Source of the DNA: CAZBRS01 sp964494475
GTDB taxonomy: Bacteria > Myxococcota_A > UBA9042 > CAZBRS01
Length of the DNA: 64,000 nt
Direction of reading: 5' to 3'
Assembly: GCA_964494475.1 (NCBI GenBank)
Contig: CAZBRS010000010.1
Location: 41,599 to 105,598 of the forward strand
Each line of letters opens with the position of its first letter. The first letter of the stretch is position 1. The notes below the pieces were generated by a model. It was not told the DNA's origin and did no database searches. It saw only the letters and a list, made by a program, of their open reading frames with translations. Shown here one piece after another: positions 8,165-17,299 of this stretch. The position numbers and the translations under genes are program-made.

Positions 8165-10153
8165 ATGAAGCGCACTCTCGCCCTCTCGCTGCTCGTCGTC
8201 TTCGCCACCGGCGTCCTGTCGCTGGCCTGCGATCTTCCTCCGTCCACACGGCTCGCCTCGGCCGAGCCCGGGGCGGCGACCGTGCGCGTGGTGGCCGGCG
8301 CTCGCGCCGAGCCCGCCGAGCCGCAGGTCGAGCCCCGCCAGCCGCTGGCCGGCCCCGTCGTGCCCTCGGAGGACCCGAAGGCGTCCCCCCCCGACGAGAA
8401 GCTCGACGACAGCGACGAGGACAAGGAGAACGACTACTGGAGCGACGTGAAGTTCGGGAAGCGCCAGTTCGAAGAGGTGCTCTCTTACGTCGACGACTAC
8501 TACATCGACGACGACTTCAACGCGCAGAGGGCCTTCGCCGAGGCCGCCAACTTCGCGCTCGGCGCCGCGATCGAGGATCTTCGCCTCGAGCTGCTGCCGG
8601 TGTCGTTCCACAAAGCGCGCAAGGGCCACGCCGACGAAGAGGGCGAGCTCGACGGCAAGACGTTCTCGCTGCAGGCCGACGACCCGTTCCTCGTGCACGT
8701 GGCCCCCAAGGCCGCAAAGGACAAGCCCAAGAAGCGCCTCGACGACGACGCCCTGCGCGAACTCAAGCGCAAGTCGCGCGAGCGCAGCCAGCTGCTCGAG
8801 GCCGAGTGGGCGAAAATACCGTTCACGCGCAAGGAGTTCGACCGCGTCATCGCCTACGTGCGCAGCCTCGAGAAGGGCGACCGCGCGGCCTGGGAGCAAG
8901 GCCCCGGGTTCACGACGCCGTTGCCCCCCGTCAAGATGAGCCGGGCCTGGATCTCCGCCTCCCAGGGCTACCTCTTCTCGCTCGACCCGCACTCGACGCT
9001 CGTCAACCGCAAGGCCTGGGACGAGTCGGTCAAGGAGACCGAGGACGGCTCGTTCGACGGCATCGGCGCGATCCTCGTGAAGCGCGGCGACGACGTGCTC
9101 ATCGAGAGCCCGATCGAAGGGCAACCCGCCCACAAGGTGGGGTTGCGCGCGGGCGACACCATCCTGCGCGTCGACGACGTCGACGTCTCGGGCAAGGAGT
9201 TGACCAAGGTCGTCAAGATGATCCGCGGGCCCCGCGGCACCAACGTCAAGCTCTCGCTGCGCCGCATCTCGGAGCCCGACGATCTCGAGGTGGTGATCAC
9301 GCGGGCCCACATCGACGTGCCCAACGTCCAGGGACGATTGCTGAACGATCACAACGACGTAGGCTACGTCAAGGTCACGGGCTTCGTCGAGTCGACCCCC
9401 ATGAAGCTCGAAGAAGAGCTCGGTCGACTCGCGCGCAAGACGACCACCGGGCGCCTGCGCGGCCTGGTGCTCGATCTCCGCAACAACCCCGGCGGCCTGC
9501 TCGACGCGGCCATCGCGCTCTCCGATCTCTTCCTCGAGCGGGGCAAGATCGTCATCGTGAAGAACTCGTTCAAGAACTCGCTCTTCAGCCTGAAGCGCGA
9601 CGAGGTGCACGAGGCGAACTCCGGCGACGACCACCTCGCGCCGCTGGTCGTGCTGATCAACGAGGGCTCCGCGTCGGCCTCCGAGATCGTGGCCAGCGCG
9701 CTGCAGGAGAACGGCCGCGGGCTGGTGGTCGGGCGTCGCAGCTTCGGCAAGGCCACCGTGCAAACGCTCCTCAGCCCCAAGCGCGGCGAGGGCTACTACA
9801 TCAAGCTGACCGTGTCGCGCTACTACGGCCCCCGCGCCAAGACGCTCCAGGCCGTGGGCGTGGTGCCCGACGTCGAGACCTCCGAGGAGCCCGGCAAGCC
9901 GATGCCGGTCTCGTTCCGCGAAGAAGACCTGACGCACCACCTCGACCGCGTCGACGAAGACGACTCGAGCGAGGTGAACCGCGGTCTGGTGGCGCGCGTC
10001 TCGCCGTGCGTCAAGAAGCGCGGCATCGCCGAGCGCCTCTTCAAGGCGAACCCGAACGCGGCCCTGAAGTTCGACTACGAGCTCTACCTGGCGGCCGACG
10101 TCCTCGAGTGCCTCGCCGACGCCAAGGTGAGCCGGGCCCAGCCCGCGCCGTGA
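8165..10153 (+). CDS. S41 C-terminal processing peptidase, lipoprotein
   Basis: A 662-aa carboxy-terminal protease. The ATG at 8165 gives a lipoprotein signal ending LSLAC, with Cys22 as acylation site; an upstream in-frame ATG at 8129 would spoil the signal. An acidic, Pro-rich linker follows. The PDZ domain starts around FDGIGAILVKRGDD and contains GLRAGDTILRVDDVDV. The peptidase core has LDLRNNPGGLLDAA, the catalytic Ser in NEGSASASEIV and the general-base Lys in RRSFGKATVQ. It should act in the periplasm, anchored to a membrane, degrading or trimming proteins at their C-termini. An extra 100-200 residue helical charged region precedes the PDZ. GTGA overlap links it to the next radical SAM gene. 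Confidence 0.93.
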   Translation: MKRTLALSLLVVFATGVLSLACDLPPSTRLASAEPGAATVRVVAGARAEPAEPQVEPRQPLAGPVVPSEDPKASPPDEKLDDSDEDKENDYWSDVKFGKRQFEEVLSYVDDYYIDDDFNAQRAFAEAANFALGAAIEDLRLELLPVSFHKARKGHADEEGELDGKTFSLQADDPFLVHVAPKAAKDKPKKRLDDDALRELKRKSRERSQLLEAEWAKIPFTRKEFDRVIAYVRSLEKGDRAAWEQGPGFTTPLPPVKMSRAWISASQGYLFSLDPHSTLVNRKAWDESVKETEDGSFDGIGAILVKRGDDVLIESPIEGQPAHKVGLRAGDTILRVDDVDVSGKELTKVVKMIRGPRGTNVKLSLRRISEPDDLEVVITRAHIDVPNVQGRLLNDHNDVGYVKVTGFVESTPMKLEEELGRLARKTTTGRLRGLVLDLRNNPGGLLDAAIALSDLFLERGKIVIVKNSFKNSLFSLKRDEVHEANSGDDHLAPLVVLINEGSASASEIVASALQENGRGLVVGRRSFGKATVQTLLSPKRGEGYYIKLTVSRYYGPRAKTLQAVGVVPDVETSEEPGKPMPVSFREEDLTHHLDRVDEDDSSEVNRGLVARVSPCVKKRGIAERLFKANPNAALKFDYELYLAADVLECLADAKVSRAQPAP

Positions 10154-11115
10154 CCCACGCCGACGAGCCAACAGCCGGAGGACCGCCCCCCGCGCGCCGC
10201 CACGTCTTCGGGCCCGTGCCCTCGCGTCGCCTGGGCCGGTCGCTGGGCGTCGACCTGCTGCCCTCCAAGACCTGTACGCTCGACTGCGTCTACTGCCAGG
10301 TGGCGCGCACCACGTGCCACACCGTCGAGCGCAGCTCCCACGTGGACCCCGAGGTCGTGCTCGGCGAGGTGCGCGACGTGCTGGCGAGCGCACGCACCGT
10401 CGACGCCGTCACGTTCTCGGGCACGGGCGAGCCTACCTTGAGCCTCGAACTCGGCCCCGTGCTGCGCGGTCTGCCGACGCTCGGCACCTTCCGGCGCGTC
10501 GTCATCACCAACGGCACGCTGTTGTGGCGGGCCGACGTGCGCCGCGACCTCGAAGCCGCCGAGTTGGTCATCCCCACGCTCGATGCGGTCACCGAAGCCA
10601 CCTTCCGCGCCGTGCATCGCCCCGCGCCGGGGCTCTCGGTCGCGCAGCACCTCGACGGGCTCGAGCGCTTCTCGGCCGAGTACCGGGGCGAGATCTGGCT
10701 CGAGGTCATGCTGGTGGCCGGCTTGAACGACGCCGACGCCGACCTCGACGCGCTGGCGGTGGAGCTCGGGCGCCTGCGCGCCGACCGCGTGCAGTTGAAC
10801 ACCGTGGTGCGCACGCCCTCCGAACAGGCGCTGGCGCGGCCCGTGTCCGCCAGCCGCATGCTCGCCCTTCGCGACCGCCTGGCCGCGTCCCACCCCTTCG
10901 TCGAGGTGATCGGCCGCTTCGAGGGCTCGGGCGAGGGCGTCGCCGGGTTCTCCGAGACCGATCTGCTCGACCTGCTCGAACGCCACCCCAGCTGCGTCGA
11001 CGACATGGCCGAGTCGCTCTCGGCCTCGCGCGACGAGATCGAGGGCGTCGTGGCGCGCCTGCTCGCCGAGGGGCGCTTGAAGGTCGACGCCAACGGCTGC
11101 CTCTCCGTTTCCTGA
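10150..11115 (+). CDS. COG0731-type radical SAM protein with C-terminal HTH
   Basis: A 321-aa protein that opens with FGPVPSRRLGRSLGVDLLP and TCTLDCVYCQ, the CX3CX2C cluster and flanks characteristic of the COG0731 family related to wyosine synthetase TYW1/Taw1. FSGTGEPTLSLELG is the SAM-contact motif. The C-terminal 60 residues (LLDLLERHPSCVDDMAE onward) look like a winged helix. Bacterial members have no proven function, and tRNA-wyosine modification is not expected in bacteria. The start GTG at 10150 overlaps the protease stop, so the two are coupled. Confidence 0.88.
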   Translation: MTHADEPTAGGPPPARRHVFGPVPSRRLGRSLGVDLLPSKTCTLDCVYCQVARTTCHTVERSSHVDPEVVLGEVRDVLASARTVDAVTFSGTGEPTLSLELGPVLRGLPTLGTFRRVVITNGTLLWRADVRRDLEAAELVIPTLDAVTEATFRAVHRPAPGLSVAQHLDGLERFSAEYRGEIWLEVMLVAGLNDADADLDALAVELGRLRADRVQLNTVVRTPSEQALARPVSASRMLALRDRLAASHPFVEVIGRFEGSGEGVAGFSETDLLDLLERHPSCVDDMAESLSASRDEIEGVVARLLAEGRLKVDANGCLSVS

Positions 11116-11133
11116 CCTGGGTGCCGCTTCCCC

Positions 11134-11163
11134 TTGTCGGCCGACCGCTTGCTCGGATACCAT
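11134..11163 (+). promoter_or_regulatory. Putative promoter of the 11198-12477 pair
   Basis: TTGTCG (11134-11139), 18-nt spacer, TACCAT (11158-11163). The -10 context CTCGGATACCATC is identical to that at 41404-41416 before another gene. Confidence 0.42.
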
Positions 11164-11197
11164 CCGGGCGTCCACCGCCGCATCGAGGGGGCGCCGC

Positions 11198-11452
11198 GTG
11201 TCCTGGCCGATCTTTCTCCTGTCCATCCTCGTCCCGGGGGCCGGCTTCGCGCTCCGGCGCGACCTCGTGACGTTCGCGCTGGTGTTCGCGACCGTCGGGC
11301 TCTCGTACGCGAGCTACCACGTGCTCGTGAGCGGCTTCAGCTCCCTCGCGTGGGTCCCGACACCCTACCACTACCTGCCCGTCATCGGCGTGGCGCTGCA
11401 CGTCGGCGCGGCGGTCCGCTCCGCCCGCCCCGAACCGAGGAGGAAGGCATGA
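11198..11452 (+). CDS. Small hydrophobic membrane protein, unknown
   Basis: An 84-aa protein beginning at GTG 11198, with three hydrophobic stretches: residues 3-18 (IFLLSILVPGAGFAL), 24-46 and about 57-72. A basic C-tail (RPEPRRKA) follows. The LLSILVPGAGFAL start recalls the short membrane proteins that repeat a PGxG turn, but I do not recognise a named family. Its stop overlaps the start of the dehydrogenase (ATGA), so the two are co-translated. Confidence 0.7.
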   Translation: MSWPIFLLSILVPGAGFALRRDLVTFALVFATVGLSYASYHVLVSGFSSLAWVPTPYHYLPVIGVALHVGAAVRSARPEPRRKA

Positions 11453-12477
11453 GAGCCGTCGTCATCCGCGAGCATGGCGGGCCCGAGGTCTTGCACGTCG
11501 AGGATCTGCCCATCCCCGAGCCCGGTCCGGGCGAGGCACGCCTGGCCGTCAAGGCGTGCGGGCTGAACCACATCGACCTCTGGCTGCGCCGGGGCGAGCC
11601 CAAGGGGGCCTTCCACCTGCCCCGGGTGCCCGGCGCCGACTTCTCGGGGGTGGTCGACGCGGTGGGCCCCGGCGTCGACCCCGCCTGGCTGGGTCGCGAG
11701 GTCGTGTCGGCCCCCCAGACCAGCTGTGGCGCCTGCGCCGCGTGCGCCTCGGGAAACCAGAACCTGTGCAAGGAGTGGGGCATCTACGGCGAGGTCTTCG
11801 ACGGCGGCTGCCGCGAGTACGCGGTGGTCTCGGCGCGCGGGCTGTTCGACAAGCCGCCCCAGTACTCCCACGCCGAGTGCGCCACGTTGCCGCTCGTCTT
11901 CCTCACCGCGTGGCACATGCTGGTCACGCGGGCGCAGCTCCGACCCGGCATGACGGTGCTCATCCACGCGGCGGGCAGCGGCGTGTCCTCCGCCGGCATC
12001 CAGATCGCCCGGCTCTGGGGAGCACGCATCCTCACCACGGCGGGCTCCGACGACAAGCTCGAGCGCGCTCGCGCGCTCGGCGCCGACCATGGCATCAACT
12101 ACACGCGCGAAGACGTGGTGAAGCGAGCCCGCGAGTTGGCCGGGCGCGACGGCATCGACATCGTGTTCGACCACGTGGGCGCCGACGTGTTCGGGGCCAG
12201 CCTGAAGCTCCTGAAGCGGGGCGGCACCTTCGTGACGTGCGGCACGACCAGCGGAAACCGCGTCGAGCTCGACCTTCGCTACGTCTTCTTCCGGGGCCTC
12301 TCGATCCTGGGCTCGACCATGGGCACCCTCGGCGAGTCGGCCGAGATCATGCGCCTCGTGACGCAGGGGCGGCTGCACCCCGTGCTCGATCGCACCTTCC
12401 CCGTCGAACGCATCCGCGAGGCCCACGAACACCTCGAGGCGCGCCGCGCCTTCGGCAAGGTCGTGGTCACGTTCTGA
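11449..12477 (+). CDS. Zinc-binding MDR dehydrogenase / quinone oxidoreductase family
   Basis: A 342-aa medium-chain dehydrogenase/reductase. The N-terminal GroES-like fold includes KACGLNHIDLWLRRG and PGADFSGVV. Structural zinc ligands are the four Cys in SCGACAACASGNQNLC, so this is a zinc-containing member. The NAD(P)-binding Rossmann motif is IHAAGSGVSSAGIQIA, followed by GSDDKLERARALGADHGINY. These enzymes oxidise alcohols or reduce quinones and enoyl groups with NADPH. The substrate is not deducible. AGGAGGAAGG (11438-11447) sits just upstream of the ATG as a Shine-Dalgarno, inside the upstream gene. Confidence 0.92.
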   Translation: MRAVVIREHGGPEVLHVEDLPIPEPGPGEARLAVKACGLNHIDLWLRRGEPKGAFHLPRVPGADFSGVVDAVGPGVDPAWLGREVVSAPQTSCGACAACASGNQNLCKEWGIYGEVFDGGCREYAVVSARGLFDKPPQYSHAECATLPLVFLTAWHMLVTRAQLRPGMTVLIHAAGSGVSSAGIQIARLWGARILTTAGSDDKLERARALGADHGINYTREDVVKRARELAGRDGIDIVFDHVGADVFGASLKLLKRGGTFVTCGTTSGNRVELDLRYVFFRGLSILGSTMGTLGESAEIMRLVTQGRLHPVLDRTFPVERIREAHEHLEARRAFGKVVVTF

Positions 12478-12489
12478 CGAGGCTCCCGT

Positions 12490-13755
12490 TCACTCGTCGG
12501 GGTGCTTGATCTCGGCCTTCGCCCCGTCGCCGTGGATGCGCTCCCAGAGCGTCGCGAGGGCGTCGGCGTAGCGCTTGTCTCCGCTGAGGTCGAGGGCGGC
12601 CTCGAGCTGCAGGCGCGCGGTGCGCTCGTCGGCGCGGAAGACGGCCAACTCGGACTGCTGGTGCAGGAAGCTGGCGGCGAACTCGATCTGCTGGCGCGTG
12701 TAGCTGCGGGAGCGGTACGCGTGGCGCTGCGACGGGTCGGAGAGCACACGCCAGGCCTCGTCGAACGCCAGGCGAACCAGGCGCACGTCGGCGGTCAGCT
12801 CGTCGGAGAGGCCCTCGCGCGTCAGGTAGCCCTCGAAGCGGGCGACCTCCTGGCGGTACTTGGTCTCGATCTCGCGCGGATGGGCGGTCCAGTGCACGTC
12901 GAGGATCTCGAAGTGGCTGCCGGTGTTGACCGCCGCCAGGCGGGCCTCCACGGCCTCCTTGACGTCGAGGTTCTGCGTGATGCGCAGGGGCTCCACGCGC
13001 GCGTCGAGCAGCTCGAACGCGAACAGCAGCAACAGCAGCCGAGCGCCGCGCACGGGGCCCAGCTTGCCCTTGTCGATGACGGTGCGCGTGTTGAGGTTGC
13101 CCGTGCAGTATTGCTCGACCAGGTCGTTCTCGGCGCCCCTGGCATAGAGGGGCGTCTCGAACGTGGCCAGGGGAAAGCGGAACATCAGGTTGCCCAGGCG
13201 CGGCTCGAGCTCTTTCAGCGAGCACGCCTCGACGCGAGCGCGGTAGTGCGAAAAGAGCAGCGGCGCGAGCGGGATGGCGATGGGATCCTTCGGCACGTCG
13301 TCGCGCGCCGTGAAGGTGACCTGTCCGGAGCCCGGCGCCAGGCAGCGCTCCACGAGCTCGACGCGCCCGGCGCGCATCGCGTGCGCGAGCTCTTGCACCG
13401 TGACGAGGCCCGCGCGAAACAACGAGACCGAGACTGGCTTCTTCTCGGCCGCGGCCGCGCGCAACACGGCCTCCAGCCGCGCTTGATCGAGGCCCGGCTG
13501 GGCCCGGAGGCGCGCGGTGAGCATCGTGTCGTCGTCGAAGCCCCTGGACGCGATCCGTTGCAGCGAGCCCTTCGAGAGCCCGCAGGTGGCCTCGAAGCCG
13601 TCGTCGCGCTTCACGACCAGTACGCCGCTGGCGTCTTGCCGACCCAGGCGGACGAGCAGGTGCGCGAGGGGGGCCCCGTCGACGGGCTCGGTGCTGACGA
13701 GCGCCGGGCCCAGATCATCGATGGAGTCGTGCTGCAGGAAGCGTAGCGTTGGCAT
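12490..13755 (-). CDS. PATAN/DUF4388 protein with degenerate J-like domain
   Basis: A 421-aa protein. The N-terminal half (APLAHLLVRLGRQDASGVLVV onward) resembles DUF4388/PATAN domains found with response regulators in Myxococcota. Residues about 285-350 read like a J domain (HFEILDVHWTAHPREIETKYR then AFDEAWRVLSDPSQRHAY) but lack the HPD tripeptide needed to stimulate DnaK ATPase. The C-terminal part is helical, TPR-like (LQLEAALDLSGDKRYADAL). Probably a cytoplasmic signalling or adaptor protein. It is transcribed from 13762-13790 with only 6 nt between -10 and ATG. Confidence 0.85.
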   Translation of the reverse strand: MPTLRFLQHDSIDDLGPALVSTEPVDGAPLAHLLVRLGRQDASGVLVVKRDDGFEATCGLSKGSLQRIASRGFDDDTMLTARLRAQPGLDQARLEAVLRAAAAEKKPVSVSLFRAGLVTVQELAHAMRAGRVELVERCLAPGSGQVTFTARDDVPKDPIAIPLAPLLFSHYRARVEACSLKELEPRLGNLMFRFPLATFETPLYARGAENDLVEQYCTGNLNTRTVIDKGKLGPVRGARLLLLLFAFELLDARVEPLRITQNLDVKEAVEARLAAVNTGSHFEILDVHWTAHPREIETKYRQEVARFEGYLTREGLSDELTADVRLVRLAFDEAWRVLSDPSQRHAYRSRSYTRQQIEFAASFLHQQSELAVFRADERTARLQLEAALDLSGDKRYADALATLWERIHGDGAKAEIKHPDE

Positions 13756-13761
13756 GGACGC

Positions 13762-13790
13762 ATGCTAGGAAAAGCAGCCCCATCCGTCAA
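13762..13790 (-). promoter_or_regulatory. Putative promoter of the PATAN gene (leaderless type)
   Basis: On the minus strand TTGACG, 17-nt spacer, TAGCAT, then 6 nt to the ATG at 13755. No Shine-Dalgarno can fit in the leader. Confidence 0.5.
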
Positions 13791-13816
13791 GGAAAGGACG
13801 GGCGTCGACGCTCGGG

Positions 13817-16117
13817 TCAGAACGACACTCCCTCGGTCACGCGCGCGTCGAGGCGGTTCCCCAGGAAGAGCTCTCCGTCGAAGCCGTAGTGTTCGCGGTA
13901 GGCCATCCAACTCCCGAGCACGCGCTTCACGTAGGCACGGTTCTCGGCGAACGGGATCTCCTCGACGAACGCATCGAGCGGCGCATCGGGCTTCTCTCGG
14001 ACCCAGGCGGCCAGATAGTTCGGGCCGGCGTTGTAGGCGGCGATGGCCAGAGGCTCCTGGCCGAGGAAGCGGTCGAGCAGCAGGCGCAGGTAGCGCGCCC
14101 CGTAGCGCACGGCGGTGGCCGGCTCGTACAGGCGCGTCGCGTCGAAGGGCCCGGACCCGGGCTCGAGAAGAGCGGCCAGGCGCGCGCCGGTCTCGGGCAT
14201 CACCTGGAAGACGCCCATCGCGCCGGCGGGGCTCACGATGCGCTCGTCGAACGCCGACTCGCGCTGCGCGATGGCCCACAGCAGGAAGGGGTCGAGGGAT
14301 TCGGCGCGAGCCGCCGCGAGGACGTGCTGGCGATAGGCCAGGGGCAGGGCAGGCGACTCCGGAGAGGACTCCGGCGCGGCCGACGTCGTGGGCAGGGCCC
14401 GCCACGACCCTACGTGCCGCAGCGCGAGCGCCTCGTCGCCCGCTCGCGCCAGGAGCGGGACCAGGCGAGGCGCGAGCTCGCGACCGACCTTGCCGATCGC
14501 CCGCAGGGCGGCCTGGTCGGCCAGCCAGGCCTTGCGCTCGCGGCGGGGGCCCGCCACCGCCTTCAACGTCTCGCCCCAGTGTCCCACGGTCGGCCCCCGG
14601 TAATCGGTGACCGGGAGCGCGGGGAAGCCAGCGATCGCCTGCACGCCGCCCTGGCGGAGCGCCCGCGACCGGTTCACGAGCACCCTCAGGTAGTCGCGCG
14701 CGCCGGCCTCGAGCCCATGATCCAGAAGGTACCGGGCGGCGCGCACCTCGGGCAGGTCGGGCGGCGTCGCGATATCGGCGATCGCGTCGACGCCCAGGCG
14801 GGGCAGGGCGGCCAACCGCTCGGCGTCGGGCCCCGGCGCAGAAAGGCGTGCGCCTCCGAGCAGCCGATCGACCACGACGCCCTCGCCCTCGATCAACAGG
14901 AGCGCATCGGCCCGAATCGCCAACCGCCGCGACGACGCGAGCAACCGGTAGTACCGATCGGGTCCCGCCAACGCCTCGTCGTAGTCACGCGTCGCCCGCC
15001 CGCGGTCGCGCTCCGCCTCGTGTACACGACCCAGCCAGTACGTCGCGCGCTGGCGATCGTCGGCGCGCACGGAGCGCTGGCGAAAGGCCTCCAGCGCCGC
15101 CAGCGCTCGATCGAAGCGTCCGGTACGGTAGAGCAGCCACGCGAGCGTCCAGAGCTCGCCGGTCGTCCTGGGCGGCGGTCGGCGGACGCGATCGCCCTCG
15201 CGCAGGTGAGCGAGGTAGAGGCGCAGCGCCTCGTCGTAGTGGCCGAAGGTGACCAGGTACTCGACCAGGCGCAGGCGCGTCGCGACCGGGCTGGAGGTCG
15301 TCGCCAGCGCCAGGGCCGTCAACTCGAGGCCGCGCGGATGATCGCCGCTCATGAAGGCGGTCTTCAACGCCCACGACAGACCCGAGCGAGAGCCGTGGCG
15401 CTTCCACGCGGCCAGGTAGGCCTCGTGAGCCTCCTTCACGCGACCCAGGCGGAACAGGCTGCGCCCCTCGGAGGTCAGCGCCTCCCTTTCGACAGCGGCC
15501 CCCCCGGGCCCCTCGCGGAGCGCACGAAAGAGGGCGATCGCGCGCTCCCACCGCCCGGTCTGGAACGCGCGTCGCGCTGCGTCGAGCGTGGGCTTCGCCT
15601 CCGAGGCCTGCGCGCGATCGTCGCCGGGCGGAAGACAGGCCACCAGGACCGCCCGGCGCTCCGCGTTCGTCTGGTCCGAAGGCACGGCCGCCAGGTCGCG
15701 GGCCGCGCCCTTCGCGTCGCCGAGGCGCGCGCGGGCGGCCGCGCGAAGCTCGAGCACGCGGCCTCGCCAGGGGAGCGCCGGGAAGCGGGCCAGCACGTCG
15801 GACGCGGACGCGTCGGCGTCGCGCGCGCGCCCGGCGCGGAGCAGCACGTCGGGGAGCGCCAGTCGAGCGAGGTGAGCGAAGGGCGCCGACGGGACCCTGG
15901 TGACGGCCTCGAACGCCCGCGCGGCCTCGGTGAACCGACCCGCCCGCAGCGCGTGGTTCGCCGTAAGGAACGCGGAGAGGTCCTCCGGCAACCCGTCGAC
16001 GGCGCCGGGGGCGCTGGCCCAGTCCGCGAGGCGCTCCTCGGCGAACCCCGTGGCGGCGTCCCAGCATCGCTCGTCGGCCGCGATCGGGCTGGGCCCCGCC
16101 AGCGCCAGCAGCGCCAC
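13817..16117 (-). CDS. Soluble lytic murein transglycosylase (SLT), start uncertain
   Basis: A periplasmic peptidoglycan lytic transglycosylase of the Slt70 type. A long alpha-helical TPR-like superhelix is followed by the SLT domain near the C-terminus. The catalytic Glu is in AIAQRESAFDERIVSPAGAMG, then VFQVMPETG and AIAAYNAGPNY. The protein reads in frame back to a signal peptide (GLRVGSLLVALLALAGPSPIAADE), yet no ATG, GTG or TTG precedes that signal in frame within the intergenic region. I give the first usable codon, GTG at 16117, which truncates the signal. Removing one G from the G4 run at 16160-16163 would join a GTG at 16199 to the signal. So a base-call error or an unusual start is likely. 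Confidence 0.85.
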   Translation of the reverse strand: MALLALAGPSPIAADERCWDAATGFAEERLADWASAPGAVDGLPEDLSAFLTANHALRAGRFTEAARAFEAVTRVPSAPFAHLARLALPDVLLRAGRARDADASASDVLARFPALPWRGRVLELRAAARARLGDAKGAARDLAAVPSDQTNAERRAVLVACLPPGDDRAQASEAKPTLDAARRAFQTGRWERAIALFRALREGPGGAAVEREALTSEGRSLFRLGRVKEAHEAYLAAWKRHGSRSGLSWALKTAFMSGDHPRGLELTALALATTSSPVATRLRLVEYLVTFGHYDEALRLYLAHLREGDRVRRPPPRTTGELWTLAWLLYRTGRFDRALAALEAFRQRSVRADDRQRATYWLGRVHEAERDRGRATRDYDEALAGPDRYYRLLASSRRLAIRADALLLIEGEGVVVDRLLGGARLSAPGPDAERLAALPRLGVDAIADIATPPDLPEVRAARYLLDHGLEAGARDYLRVLVNRSRALRQGGVQAIAGFPALPVTDYRGPTVGHWGETLKAVAGPRRERKAWLADQAALRAIGKVGRELAPRLVPLLARAGDEALALRHVGSWRALPTTSAAPESSPESPALPLAYRQHVLAAARAESLDPFLLWAIAQRESAFDERIVSPAGAMGVFQVMPETGARLAALLEPGSGPFDATRLYEPATAVRYGARYLRLLLDRFLGQEPLAIAAYNAGPNYLAAWVREKPDAPLDAFVEEIPFAENRAYVKRVLGSWMAYREHYGFDGELFLGNRLDARVTEGVSF

Positions 16118-16162
16118 CAGCAGCGATCCGACCCGAAGCCCGAGGCGCGAACGCGAGACCCC

Positions 16163-16191
16163 TTGTTCCCCGACGCCGCCCGCTGTACCGT
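16163..16191 (+). promoter_or_regulatory. Putative promoter of the DUF2804 gene
   Basis: TTGTTC (16163-16168), 17-nt spacer, TACCGT (16186-16191), leader about 25 nt to the GTG at 16223. Confidence 0.38.
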
Positions 16192-16222
16192 AGCAGCACG
16201 TCGACCTCGTGGAGTCACCGGC

Positions 16223-17284
16223 GTGGCTTCGAACCCTTCGAACGACAAGCCCGTTCCCGCGCCATCGCGCCTGGTCTCGGCCGGTCGCGCCACCCACGGC
16301 TGGTTCGCCGAAGCGGTGCGCGTGCCCAACCTCATCGACGAGGAGTTCGGCGGCCTCTACGGCCGTCGGTCGCTGCGGCGCCTGCGCCTCAAGCAATGGC
16401 AGTTCTTCCTGATCGACGCGCCCGACTGCCTGGCGGGGGTGGCCGTGGTCGACGCGGGCTACGTGGGGAACACGTTCGCCTGGGTGTTCGACAAGCGCAC
16501 GCGCACGCTCGAAGAGCGCAACGTGATCTACCCGTTCGGGGGCGCCCTCGAGGTCTCCACGTCCAGCGTACGCGGCGTCACGCGCGCCGAGGGCAAGGGC
16601 GTCGACCTCACCATCACGAACCGGTACGAAGACGGCGTGCGCACGATCCAGGGGCGCTTCCCGGCCCGCGGCACGCACGGCGCCATCTCGTTCGATCTGC
16701 GCATCTCCGACCCGCCGCTCGAGCGCCCGCCCATGGTGGTGTGCTGGCCCGTAGCCGAGAAGCGCAGCGCCTGCACCCACAAGATCGGGGGCCTGGCCGT
16801 GTCGGGGTCGGTGCGCGTGGGCGAGCGCGTGTATCCCGTGCCCGAAGGGCAGGGCACGGCCGCGATGGATCACACCCAGGGCTTCTTCCCCTACCATACG
16901 TACTGGAACTGGGCCTCGTGCTCGGGCCTCTCCGACTGGGGCACGCGCGTCGCGATCGACGTCGACCTGGTCAAGGGCGAGGGCAGTGACCAGAACCGGA
17001 ACTGCTTCGTGTGGTTCGACCGCCAGCTCGTCCGGTTGCCGGCGGTGACGTTCACCTACTCGCAGCCCGCCCACGACTGGCACCTCGCGTCGACCGACGG
17101 CCGGCTCGACCTGCGCTTCCACCCGCTGGCCGTGCGGCGCGATCGCCTCGACCACCTGCCCATCGGGTACGACTTCTCGCAACCCATCGGTACGTTCACG
17201 GGCACGCTCGTCGACAACGACGACGTGGTGCACGCCATCAAGGACGCCTGGGGCGTGGCCGAGGAGCACACCGCGCGCTGGTGA
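16223..17284 (+). CDS. DUF2804 family protein
   Basis: A 353-aa protein matching the DUF2804 family by its conserved blocks: KQWQFFLIDAPDCLAGVAVVD, RTLEERNVIYPFG, DHTQGFFPYHTYWNWAS and VKGEGSDQNRNCFVWFD near the C-terminus. The fold is probably a beta-rich jelly-roll or calycin type acting on lipids or hydrophobic ligands, but no activity has been shown. GTG at 16223 is the first start after the promoter. It ends 15 nt before the convergent dehydratase gene. Confidence 0.88.
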   Translation: MASNPSNDKPVPAPSRLVSAGRATHGWFAEAVRVPNLIDEEFGGLYGRRSLRRLRLKQWQFFLIDAPDCLAGVAVVDAGYVGNTFAWVFDKRTRTLEERNVIYPFGGALEVSTSSVRGVTRAEGKGVDLTITNRYEDGVRTIQGRFPARGTHGAISFDLRISDPPLERPPMVVCWPVAEKRSACTHKIGGLAVSGSVRVGERVYPVPEGQGTAAMDHTQGFFPYHTYWNWASCSGLSDWGTRVAIDVDLVKGEGSDQNRNCFVWFDRQLVRLPAVTFTYSQPAHDWHLASTDGRLDLRFHPLAVRRDRLDHLPIGYDFSQPIGTFTGTLVDNDDVVHAIKDAWGVAEEHTARW

Positions 17285-17299
17285 ATTCGGCGCCACGGT

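Noticed and set aside
6752..10393. 1213-codon minus-strand open frame antisense to MFS and S41 genes
   Set aside because: Arg/Pro/His-rich low-complexity product, no domain; the plus-strand genes are clear.
13889..17284. Long plus-strand frame running from inside the lytic transglycosylase into DUF2804
   Set aside because: Only the part from GTG 16223 is protein-like; the rest is antisense of the transglycosylase.
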